A DNA stretch of 64,000 nt. Origin: Leptospiraceae bacterium (GTDB taxonomy: Bacteria > Spirochaetota > Leptospiria > Leptospirales > Leptospiraceae). The stretch covers positions 581,001 through 645,000 of the forward strand of contig JACKPC010000002.1 of the NCBI GenBank assembly GCA_024233835.1, read 5' to 3'. Position 1 is the first letter of the stretch. Every line of letters starts with the position of its first letter. A program made the translations under genes and the position numbers. The notes beneath the pieces are model-generated. The model searched no databases, had not been told where the DNA came from, and saw only the letters and a list, made by a program, of their open reading frames with translations. Shown in pieces: positions 52,446-60,183 of this stretch.

Positions 52446-53288
52446 ATGAATAAAAATACTATTGAAGAAAATAGGACATTCAGATTATATTCTTTAGTTA
52501 ATAATTTATTGAAAATGAAAATACAGGTATCGTATTTAAGTCACTTCGGAAAAGTTAGAAAAAACAATGAAGATAGCCTCCTTGTGCAGGATGAGCTTAT
52601 TTCTGAAGCAAATATGGAAGAGCCTATCACCAAAGTCCTGGAAAGTGATAAACTCCTCCTCGCTGTTGCTGATGGGATGGGAGGTCACACAAAAGGAGAG
52701 GTTGCCAGTCGAAAAGTTTTAGAAATATTAAAAGATAATTCCGGGAAGCTGGACCAAAAAAAGCAGGTACAGAAAACTTTTAACGATGCCAGAATGGTCC
52801 TGAATGATATCGTAAAAGAAGATAAGAAATCTCTGGGTCTGGGCACTACCGTTTCCGGCATGTTTATTAGTCCTGAGAAAGCTACTATTTTCAGTTGTGG
52901 GGATAGTCGTGTTTACAGGTTAAATGGAAATCACCTGGAAAAACTTACCATCGACCATTCTCTCGTCCAGGGACTATACGAATCCGGGATAATTGCCGAG
53001 GAAGAAATGCGTACCCATCCACAAAAAAATATCATCACCTCTTCTATCAGCGGCGATATGACGAATAATAAACCCCTACTCTCTTATAGGGAAATCATCC
53101 CCCAGAAGGGAAATGTGTTTCTCATCTGTACAGACGGACTCTGGGAAAGCATGACGGCCCTGGAGCTCTATGATTGTGTTACAAAAGAAGGAATTTCGGA
53201 GAAAATATCTTCTCTTAAAAATAAAAGTCTGCGCAATTACGGAAGAGATAATATTAGTATTATCTATGTAGAGATATTAGAGATATAA
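52446..53288 (+). CDS. PP2C-family serine/threonine phosphatase
   Basis: A 280-residue protein, or 257 if it starts at the Met at 52515. PP2C motifs are in order: VRKNNEDSLLV near residue 40, LAVADGMGGHTKGEVAS, SCGDSRVYRLNG, LICTDGLWESM and YGRDNISIIYVEI. They supply the Asp residues of the two-metal centre. Such phosphatases reverse Ser/Thr kinase action or serve in partner switching. The extra 23 N-terminal residues have no counterpart in typical family members. No kinase gene is adjacent in the window. Confidence 0.88.
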   Translation: MNKNTIEENRTFRLYSLVNNLLKMKIQVSYLSHFGKVRKNNEDSLLVQDELISEANMEEPITKVLESDKLLLAVADGMGGHTKGEVASRKVLEILKDNSGKLDQKKQVQKTFNDARMVLNDIVKEDKKSLGLGTTVSGMFISPEKATIFSCGDSRVYRLNGNHLEKLTIDHSLVQGLYESGIIAEEEMRTHPQKNIITSSISGDMTNNKPLLSYREIIPQKGNVFLICTDGLWESMTALELYDCVTKEGISEKISSLKNKSLRNYGRDNISIIYVEILEI

Positions 53289-53825
53289 GCCTTTTGGTTC
53301 ACATGTAGTTTTTTTTCATCGCAGTCGAACGAATCCCTGCAAAGCTCGTTAGTTTCGAGTGATATAGAATAATATTTTCCTTGCATGAAATATCGCAATA
53401 TTAGAAATTTGCTAATAAGTGCCATTCCTTATTCTGACTTAAGGGAACCTCTATTAACTTCAAATTTTATCCACCTCAATAAAGCCAACTCTTCAATGCT
53501 TTTCAAATACTCAAAGTTTTCACCCTATTTTTTCTCTTGAATCGGTGAAATAGGGTAATTTTCACCGATTTTCCAGCTTTTTTTCGTGATTGGGATTCAA
53601 ATATGTTCCATATTGCTCATAAAACAAATATTTACTGACTACCTTTTTTAGAGGTTCCCATATACTATCTCGAAAAAACTAGGTAAAATACCTAGTTTTT
53701 TTTGCTCTTATCATTTTTTTTAAAATTGACGCTCCTTAATTAAAAACAGACGCTTAAATAAAACCTTTTAAAATCAATACAAATGGTATATAAGATTTAT
53801 GATTAATATGCTAAAGGAAAATAAT
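53289..53825. other. Intergenic region leading into the duplicated unit
   Basis: No gene was seen in 53289-53568. It contains TTCACCCTATTTTTTCTCTT and GGTGAAATAGGGTAATTTTC, which can pair through TTCACCCTATTT-like arms. From 53569 on the sequence repeats at 57609. A terminator-type hairpin lies at 53673-53703. Confidence 0.5.
53673..53703 (+). terminator. Rho-independent terminator, left copy
   Basis: AAAACTAGGTA and TACCTAGTTTT form a stem around AAA, with a run of eight T residues. It would also work weakly on the minus strand because the left side is A-rich. It isolates the FG-GAP cassette from upstream transcription. Confidence 0.75.
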
Positions 53826-53957
53826 ATGAGGATAACCTATAATTTTATCACTCTAATGATTTGTACAATATCTTTTTCTAATATTTTAAGTCATGATATC
53901 AAGGGTGCAGATCCAAAATCCACTCCGGTAGATATCACAAAATTAAACTTACTGTAA
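53826..53957 (+). CDS. Small exported peptide or decayed gene, left copy
   Basis: A 43-residue ORF with ribosome site AAAGGAAAATAAT before the ATG and a signal-peptide-like start, MRITYNFITLMICTISFSN. It stops at TAA 53955-53957. In the -1 frame the sequence continues as KLTVNGRHKVFKALNITEF to a stop at about 54003, which looks like the natural end of the protein. Either a frameshift has truncated it, or frame switching occurs. The identical arrangement is in the right copy. Confidence 0.4.
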   Translation: MRITYNFITLMICTISFSNILSHDIKGADPKSTPVDITKLNLL

Positions 53958-54107
53958 ATGGCCGCCACAAAGTCTTTAAAGCCTTAAATATTACAGAATT
54001 CTAAAATTCAAAAAGTATTAATTTGCCTAATCGAAAAAGTGAGAACAGTATGTTTAAAATTAAATTTTTTATTTTATTTTCTTTATTCTAAAAAAAAGGA
54101 CATTGTT

Positions 54108-56066
54108 ATGAAAAGTAAAGTATTAACTACTATTATAATGTTAGTATTTCTTGTTAGTTGTAATAAGAAAAAGAAGGATGATTTAATACTTCTTTTGGGT
54201 TTGGCAGCAGCATCTCAGTCACAAGCTGCTTCGACACCGACCGGCACAGGAACAACTACAGGCACAGGTACAGGAACAACCACAGGCACAGGTACAGGAA
54301 CAACCACAGGCACAGGTACAGGAACAACCACAGGTACAACCGCTCCATCCGGTTTGAGTTATAGTGGTAGCCCGTTTACATTCACTAAAAACACAGCTAT
54401 CACAACCCAGACTCCAACTGTCATAGGAACAGTCACTTCCTGTACATCGAGTCCGTCATTACCGGCGGGACTGAGTATTGACAGTATCTCCTGTGCTCTC
54501 AGTGGAACTCCCACTGCTTCACAGGCGGCCACAAGCTATACCATAACAGCAACGAATAGCGGAGGTAGCACAACAGCCAGTATTAGCATTACAATAGAGG
54601 GTGTCTGGGCACAGGAAGCCTACCTCAAGGCAGCCAATGCCGAAGCAAATGACAATTTTGGTAGTTCTGTATCTATCTCCTCAGATACTCTTGCTGTGGG
54701 AGCTTACAAGGAGGCTAGCAACCAGACAACCATAACCAATGGCACAACTGCCAGTGCGGATAATTCTGCTGCTAACTCCGGTGCGGTGTATGTGTTTAAG
54801 CGAAGTGGCACAACCTGGGCACAGGAAGCCTATCTCAAGGCAGCCAATGCCGAAGCAAATGACAATTTTGGTATTTCCGTTTCTGTGAATGCGGATACAG
54901 TCGCTGTGGCAGCTCATCTGGAAGACAGCAACCAGACAACCATAACCAACGGCACAACTGCCAGTGCGGATAATTCTGCATCAGGCTCCGGAGCTGTGTA
55001 TGTGTTCAAACGAAGTGGCACAACCTGGGCACAGGAAGCCTATCTCAAGGCAGCCAATGCCGAAACAGGTGACAGTTTTGGTATTTCCGTTTCTGTGAAT
55101 GCGGATACAGTCGCTGTGGGAGCTTACAAGGAGGCTAGCAACCAGACAACCATAACCAATGGCACAACTGCCAGTGCGGATAATTCTGCTGCTAACTCCG
55201 GTGCGGTGTATGTGTTTAAGCGAAGTGGCACAACCTGGGCACAGGAAGCCTATCTCAAGGCAGCCAATGCCGAAGCAAATGACAATTTTGGTATTTCCGT
55301 TTCTGTGAATGCGGATACAGTCGCTGTGGGAGCTCAGCAGGAAGATAGCAACCAGACGACCATAACCAATGGCACAACTGCCAGTGCGGATAATTCTGCT
55401 GCTAACTCCGGTGCGGTGTATGTGTTTAAGCGAAGTGGCACAAGCTGGGCACAGGAAGCCTATCTCAAGGCACCCAATGCCGAAGCAAGTGACTTTTTTG
55501 GTCGATATGTTTCCATATCCTCAGATACCCTTGCTGTGGGAGCTTTCGGGGAAGACAGCAACCAGACAACCATAACTAATGGCACAACTGCCAGTGCGGT
55601 TAATACTGCTTCAAGTGTTGGAGCGGTGTATGTGTTTAAGCGAAGCGGCACAAGCTGGACACAGGAAGCCTATCTCAAGGCAGCCAATGCCGAAGCAAGT
55701 GACTATTTTGGTTCTCCTGTATCTATCTCCTCAGATACCCTTGCTGTGGGAGCTTATCAGGAAGACTCAAACCAGACAACCATAACCAATGGCACAACTG
55801 CCAGTGCGGATAATTCTGCATCAGGCTCCGGAGCTGTGTATGTGTTCAAACGAAGTGGCACAACCTGGGCACAGGAAGCCTATCTCAAGGCAGCCAATGC
55901 CGAAACAGGTGACAGTTTTGGTATTTCCGTTTCTGTGAATGCGGATACAGTCGCTGTGGCAGCTCATCTGGAAGACAGCAACCAGACAACCATAACCAAC
56001 GGCACAACTGCCAGTGCGGATAATTCTGCTTCACAAGCTGGAGCGGTTTATGTGTTTCGCAAGTAG
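54108..56066 (+). CDS. FG-GAP seven-repeat propeller lipoprotein, cassette copy 2
   Basis: A 652-residue exported lipoprotein; the ATG at 54108 follows AAAAAGGA and directly begins the signal peptide, with lipobox LVSC (Cys18), whereas the longer frame to 54039 has no such support. A Thr-Gly repeat linker (about 44-80; a 24-base unit) leads to a He_PIG-like domain (about 82-163) with SYTITATNSGGSTT. Seven blades of exactly 70 residues (210 bases) follow from about residue 167. Each has QEAYLKAANAEA, D-x-FG, a DT-AVGA strand, the constant loop SNQTTITNGTTASA and GAVYVFKRSGT. The blades are almost identical to each other at DNA level, unlike those of copy 3, which shows recent homogenisation. 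A hairpin and the AgmX-like gene follow. Confidence 0.87.
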   Translation: MKSKVLTTIIMLVFLVSCNKKKKDDLILLLGLAAASQSQAASTPTGTGTTTGTGTGTTTGTGTGTTTGTGTGTTTGTTAPSGLSYSGSPFTFTKNTAITTQTPTVIGTVTSCTSSPSLPAGLSIDSISCALSGTPTASQAATSYTITATNSGGSTTASISITIEGVWAQEAYLKAANAEANDNFGSSVSISSDTLAVGAYKEASNQTTITNGTTASADNSAANSGAVYVFKRSGTTWAQEAYLKAANAEANDNFGISVSVNADTVAVAAHLEDSNQTTITNGTTASADNSASGSGAVYVFKRSGTTWAQEAYLKAANAETGDSFGISVSVNADTVAVGAYKEASNQTTITNGTTASADNSAANSGAVYVFKRSGTTWAQEAYLKAANAEANDNFGISVSVNADTVAVGAQQEDSNQTTITNGTTASADNSAANSGAVYVFKRSGTSWAQEAYLKAPNAEASDFFGRYVSISSDTLAVGAFGEDSNQTTITNGTTASAVNTASSVGAVYVFKRSGTSWTQEAYLKAANAEASDYFGSPVSISSDTLAVGAYQEDSNQTTITNGTTASADNSASGSGAVYVFKRSGTTWAQEAYLKAANAETGDSFGISVSVNADTVAVAAHLEDSNQTTITNGTTASADNSASQAGAVYVFRK

Positions 56067-56101
56067 TGATGCTTTACTTCATTAAGCTTTAGAAGTCGAA
56101 T

Positions 56102-56154
56102 TTATCTTAGCCCGGGATTGGGATCAGCCGAATCATAATCGCGGGCTAAGATAA
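56102..56154 (+). promoter_or_regulatory. Intercistronic hairpin, cassette copy 2
   Basis: TTATCTTAGCCCG (56102-56114) and CGGGCTAAGATAA (56142-56154) are perfect 13-base inverted repeats between the propeller and AgmX-like genes. There is no T-tract after it. It may stabilise the upstream transcript or attenuate the downstream gene. Confidence 0.5.
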
Positions 56155-56172
56155 TAAACAAAGGAAAAATCT

Positions 56173-56616
56173 ATGGACAAGAAAAATCTAATAATAGGAG
56201 CATTAGCTTTCTCTTTATTAGCTATCACAGTATTATTTTTTTACAACTCGCAAAAGCAAAAAGAGATCTATTTGAAAACAATGAAAAGTCTGCAATATAG
56301 TTTAAACAGGGGTGAGGGAAAAGGGAAAGACAAAGACCCGTATAAAGAAATTGCAGTAAATAACTCCCTACGAAAAAAGGTGCGAGTAGTTCAGGATTGC
56401 TATAACCGTTTTATTGCAACGAATCCCAAACAAACCGATGGGTTTGTAGAAATCGACTGGATTATCAATGAAAATGGTGTGGTAAAAAGAGCAGAACTTA
56501 TCAGCAGTGATTTGAATGATAATACATTAAATACATGTATATTAGAAATCATTAAAAATATTAAATTTCCCCCTCCGCCCACAGGAGCAGAAACCTACAT
56601 GACCTATAAGTATTAG
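56173..56616 (+). CDS. AgmX/PglI-like domain protein, cassette copy 2 (3' end cut by IS)
   Basis: A 147-residue protein with an N-terminal membrane helix (about 6-24), a Lys/Gln-rich linker and the AgmX/PglI domain: VQDCYNRFIATNPKQTDGFV, the Cys in LNTCILEII and FPPPPTG. It is virtually identical to copy 3 up to TYKY, where an IS5-like element starts at 56615 and replaces the last nine residues with a stop. The domain core is complete, so the product may still work. It follows its FG-GAP gene by about 106 bases. Confidence 0.82.
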   Translation: MDKKNLIIGALAFSLLAITVLFFYNSQKQKEIYLKTMKSLQYSLNRGEGKGKDKDPYKEIAVNNSLRKKVRVVQDCYNRFIATNPKQTDGFVEIDWIINENGVVKRAELISSDLNDNTLNTCILEIIKNIKFPPPPTGAETYMTYKY

Positions 56617-57568
56617 ACATATTGGTAATTTAAGTCTTTAGGTGCAAGTGAACATTCCAAAGACCACATGCTATCCAGAAAATTTTATCAACAAAACCCT
56701 CTTTTTTGTTCCTGAAAATATCCCAAGTTATTTTTAAACGCTTTACAGCAGCAAACGCATTTTCAATGACAATTCTTTTTTTGCTGATCTTTTTATTTTT
56801 CTTTTTTACCATTTTTTGCAATTCCTTTTGCCCTCTTTTCTTTTTTTTAGGCTTGCAAATTTTTACCATATCTGGACAATCTTTCTCTAACCCTTCAAAA
56901 GCCGAATCAAAGTATTTTCTTACTTCATCAGGCAATATTTCATACAACTTTTCATTCAAAAATATTGTTTTATCATGTTCTTTACCTGGATAGGTTTTTG
57001 ATACAAACAAATTTTTTTTGTTTGTATCTCCCATGCAAAGGTTTTTTACCGAATGGAATTTTTTTTCCAGAATAATATTCCTTTTGTTCTTTACTATCCT
57101 TTGGTCTTCTTCTACGCCTTTCAGTTCCATCAAGTACAACCAATCTTATTTCAGGAAAATAATTTAAAAATTCTTGTTTATCTTTAAATTTTCTTCGTGG
57201 AAGCAAATCCATTTCTTGCAATGCTTCCAATAATACTTCTGTATATCTATGAACCCATTTGCAGGCAGTTCCACGATCCATTCCAAATGCTCCACCAAGA
57301 ACATCGAAAGTCGGATATGTTTTAAAATAGTATAAAACAAAGAATAATCTTTTTTTCATGGTATCAAGTTTGAAAGTTCTACCTGCATTTCTTTTTTTTA
57401 TAAGATAGGTAAGCAGTTTCAAAATATGATAATATTTCTACAAATTCTTTATACTCCATACCGATATGTGCAAGACAACTTCTCTTATCAGAAATAATTT
57501 TTTCTATGTCCATAAGGACAATATTATTTTTATTGAATTTTGTACAAGTTTAATTTGCCAACATGTCT
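56615..57568 (-). mobile_element. IS5-like insertion sequence with frameshifted transposase
   Basis: A 954-base element bounded by imperfect inverted repeats: AGACATATTGGTAATTTAAG at the left end and, read inward from the right, AGACATGTTGGCAAATTAAA. The base triplet ATT occurs on both outer sides and may be the target duplication. The right flank does not continue the AgmX-like gene, so sequence was lost or rearranged after insertion. Confidence 0.8.
56630..57459 (-). pseudogene. IS5-like (DDE_Tnp_4 type) transposase in three frames
   Basis: The transposase reads in pieces. From ATG 57457-57459 it begins MEYKEFVEILSYFETAYLSY, changes frame at an A8 run near 57392-57399, continues RNAGRTFKLD and the helix-turn-helix FGMDRGTACKWVHRYTE, then VVLDGTERRRRRPKDSKEQK with the first catalytic Asp. 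At a second A8 run (57059-57066) it changes frame to KFHSVKNL, then SKTYPGKEHDKTIF and a final KKRIVIENAFAAVKRLKITW with the Glu. All domains are present, so either two frameshifts have killed it or transcriptional slippage on the A8 runs restores it. Confidence 0.75.
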
Positions 57569-57712
57569 ATTTATTAATTCTGAAAGTTTTTTCAATGGAT
57601 CACCTATCTTTTCCAGCTTTTTTTCGTGATTGGGATTCAAATATGTTCCATATTGCTCATAAAACAAATATTTACTGACTACCTTTTTTAGAGGTTCCCA
57701 TATACTATCTCG

Positions 57713-57743
57713 AAAAAACTAGGTAAAATACCTAGTTTTTTTT
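57713..57743 (+). terminator. Rho-independent terminator, right copy
   Basis: Same AAAACTAGGTA/TACCTAGTTTT stem with T-run as at 53673-53703, inside the long direct repeat. Confidence 0.75.
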
Positions 57744-57865
57744 GCTCTTATCATTTTTTTTAAAATTGACGCTCCTTAATTAAAAACAGACGCTTAAATA
57801 AAACCTTTTAAAATCAATACAAATGGTATATAAGATTTATGATTAATATGCTAAAGGAAAATAAT

Positions 57866-57997
57866 ATGAGGATAACCTATAATTTTATCACTTTAATGAT
57901 TTGTACAATATCTTTTTCTAATATTTTAAGTCATGATATCAAGGGTGCAGATCCAAAATCCACTCCGGTAGATATCACAAAATTAAACTTACTGTAA
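57866..57997 (+). CDS. Small exported peptide or decayed gene, right copy
   Basis: Same 43-residue ORF as at 53826-53957, including the premature TAA and the -1-frame continuation ending NITEF. One silent-looking base change (CTT for CTA in SLIT-like region) separates the copies. Preservation of the frame break in both shows that it predates the duplication. Confidence 0.4.
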   Translation: MRITYNFITLMICTISFSNILSHDIKGADPKSTPVDITKLNLL

Positions 57998-58147
57998 ATG
58001 GCCGCCACAAAGTCTTTAAAGCCTTAAATATTACAGAATTCTAAAATTCAAAAAGTATTAATTTACCTAATCGAAAAAGTGAGAACAGTATGTTTAAAAT
58101 TAATTTTTTTATTTTATTTTCTTTATTCTAAAAAAAAGGACATTGTT

Positions 58148-60088
58148 ATGAAAAGTAAAGTATTAACTACTATTATAATGTTAGTATTTCTTGTTAGTTG
58201 TAATAAGAAAAAGAAGGATGATTTAATACTTCTTTTGGGTTTGGCAGCAGCATCTCAGTCACAAGCTGCTTCGACATCGACCAGCACAGGAACAACTACA
58301 GGCACAGGTACAGGAACAACCACAGGCACAGGTACAGGAACAGCCACAGGCACAGGTACAGGAACAACCTCTCCATCCGGTTTGAGTTATAGTGGTAGCC
58401 CGTTTACATTCACTAAAAACACAGCTATCACAACCCAGACTCCAACTGTCACAGGAACAGTCACTTCCTGTACATCGAGTCCGTCATTACCGGCGGGACT
58501 GAGTATTGACAGTACCTCCTGTGCTCTCAGTGGAACTCCCACTGCTTCACAGGCGGCCACAAGCTATACCATAACAGCAACGAATAGCGGTGGTAGCACT
58601 ACAACTACTATTAGCATAACTGTAAATGGATTATTCGGTAATGAGGGTTATATAAAAGCAGCCAATGCAAATGCAAGTGATGGTTTTGGTAGAAGGGTAG
58701 CAATAGACTCTGATACTTTAGTTGTAGGAGCTCAGAATGAAGCCAGCAACCAGACCACTATCACCAATGGAACAACTGCCAGCACGGATAATTCTCTTAC
58801 GTCTGCTGGTGCAGTTTATGTATATAAAAGAAGTGGAACTACCTGGGCGCAGGAAGCCTATTTAAAAGCACCTAATGCAAAAGCATCTTATTTATTTGGC
58901 TGTTCTGTTGCTATATCTTCAGATACAATTGTTGTAGGCTCTGAAGGAGAAAAAAGTAATCAGACTACCATTACCAATGGTACTACAGCCAGCACAAATG
59001 AAACTGCTGTTAATTATGGTGCTGCTTATGTATTCAAAAGAAGTGGAACTATCTGGGCGCAAGAAGCATACCTAAAAGCACCCAACTCAGAATCTAATGA
59101 CTATTTTGGTAATGCTGTAGCGATCTCTTCTGATACAATAGCTGTAGCAGCTCATAGAGAAGCCAGTAATCAGACAACTATAACAAATGGGACTACAGCA
59201 AGTGCAGATAATTCCATTTCCAGAGCCGGCGCGGTATATGTATTTAAAAGAAGTGGAACCACCTGGACTCAGGAAGCCTATCTGAAGCCTCCCGTTGTAG
59301 CCAGTAGTAGTGAATACTTTGGAGAATCTGTTGCAATATCTTCTGATACTATAGTAGTAGGTGCTCATTATGAAGACAGCAACCAGACCACCATTACCAA
59401 TGGAACAACTGCCAGTACGGATAATTCGGCATCAAACGCCGGTGCTGCCTATGTATTCAAAAGAAATGGAACTACCTGGGCGCAGGAAGCCTACCTGAAA
59501 GCATCCAATGCAGGAGCAGGTGATATGTTTGGACGCACTGTCTCTATTTATTCAGACACTATAGCAGTTGGTGCTGATGGAGAACAAAGTAATCAGACGA
59601 CTATTACCAATGGAACAACTGCCAGTAGTAATAATGATACTTACTCAGGAGCGGTTTATGTTTTCAAGAGAAGTGGAACTACCTGGATTCAGGAAGCCTA
59701 TCTCAAAGCTCCTAACAACGGTAACGAGGATGCTTTTGGTGGATCTATATCTATAGATACTGATACAATTGTGGTTGGTGCTTATCAGGAAGATAGTAAC
59801 CAGACTACTATCACAAACGGTACTACAGCCAGTGCAGATAACTCAGCCAGTGACTCAGGTGCTGTCTATGTATTTAAGAGAAATGGAACCATCTGGTCTC
59901 AAGATTCCTATCTAAAAGCACCAAATGCACAGGCAGATGATACGTTTGGTGAATCTGTTTCCATCTCTTCTGATACAATCGTGGTAGGTGCTTCTCAGGA
60001 AGATAGCAATCAGACTACTATTAGTACCACAGCCAGTGCAGATAACTCAGCCATTGACTCGGGTGCAGTGTATGTGTTTAAGAGATAG
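58148..60088 (+). CDS. FG-GAP seven-repeat propeller lipoprotein, cassette copy 3
   Basis: A 646-residue lipoprotein; the start at 58148 is supported as in copy 2. Signal peptide, lipobox LVSC, Thr-Gly linker and He_PIG-like domain are almost the same as in copy 2. After about residue 150 the sequence departs sharply at DNA level. Seven FG-GAP blades follow, each about 70 residues, with variable surface segments (for example NASDGFGRR, KASYLFGCS, AGDMFGRT) around the constant SNQTTITNGTTAS loop. The fourth blade starts with an unusual YLKPPVVASSSEYFG, and the last lacks the N-G-T of the constant loop. Blades differ from each other much more than in copy 2. Followed by a hairpin and the AgmX-like gene. 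Confidence 0.87.
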   Translation: MKSKVLTTIIMLVFLVSCNKKKKDDLILLLGLAAASQSQAASTSTSTGTTTGTGTGTTTGTGTGTATGTGTGTTSPSGLSYSGSPFTFTKNTAITTQTPTVTGTVTSCTSSPSLPAGLSIDSTSCALSGTPTASQAATSYTITATNSGGSTTTTISITVNGLFGNEGYIKAANANASDGFGRRVAIDSDTLVVGAQNEASNQTTITNGTTASTDNSLTSAGAVYVYKRSGTTWAQEAYLKAPNAKASYLFGCSVAISSDTIVVGSEGEKSNQTTITNGTTASTNETAVNYGAAYVFKRSGTIWAQEAYLKAPNSESNDYFGNAVAISSDTIAVAAHREASNQTTITNGTTASADNSISRAGAVYVFKRSGTTWTQEAYLKPPVVASSSEYFGESVAISSDTIVVGAHYEDSNQTTITNGTTASTDNSASNAGAAYVFKRNGTTWAQEAYLKASNAGAGDMFGRTVSIYSDTIAVGADGEQSNQTTITNGTTASSNNDTYSGAVYVFKRSGTTWIQEAYLKAPNNGNEDAFGGSISIDTDTIVVGAYQEDSNQTTITNGTTASADNSASDSGAVYVFKRNGTIWSQDSYLKAPNAQADDTFGESVSISSDTIVVGASQEDSNQTTISTTASADNSAIDSGAVYVFKR

Positions 60089-60117
60089 TAAAGCTTAAAA
60101 GTAATAGGGATAAAAGT

Positions 60118-60139
60118 CCGGGGAATTGTATTTCCCCGG
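60118..60139 (+). promoter_or_regulatory. Intercistronic hairpin, cassette copy 3
   Basis: CCGGGGAA pairs perfectly with TTCCCCGG around a six-base loop, in the same position as the unrelated hairpin of copy 2. No T-tract follows. Confidence 0.5.
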
Positions 60140-60183
60140 CATGTTTTCATGAAAAAACCAATTCTCTCAGAGGTAAAAAATCT

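Larger units (their letters stand above)
53569..54562 (+). repeat. Long direct repeat, left copy (upstream region, small ORF, N-terminus of FG-GAP gene)
   Basis: About 990 bases nearly identical to 57609-58590, with an offset of 4040 up to the Thr-Gly linker and 4028 after it because copy 2 carries 12 extra bases there. Identity ends in the He_PIG domain at AATAGCGG. Recombination between the two would delete one complete cassette and the IS element. Confidence 0.9.
57609..58590 (+). repeat. Long direct repeat, right copy
   Basis: Partner of 53569-54562. Single-base changes are few; the main difference is a 12-base shorter Thr-Gly linker. The identity begins at TTTTCCAGC just after unrelated sequence from the IS5-like flank. 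Confidence 0.9.

Noticed and set aside
53521..53568. Repeat-like TTTCACCCTATTT and AAATAGGGTAATTTTC sequences that looked like CRISPR-type units
   Set aside because: They occur once as an inverted pair, not as a regular array with spacers.
54039..54107. Longer N-terminus for the FG-GAP lipoprotein of copy 2 (and likewise copy 3 at 58079)
   Set aside because: The added residues precede the signal peptide and lack a ribosome site, while the ATG at 54108 has AAGGA in front and begins a normal lipoprotein signal.
57466..57678. Open frame of 70 codons on the plus strand at the right end of the IS5-like element
   Set aside because: It crosses the IS boundary into the direct repeat, and only its last 22 codons recur upstream of 53640; no ribosome site.
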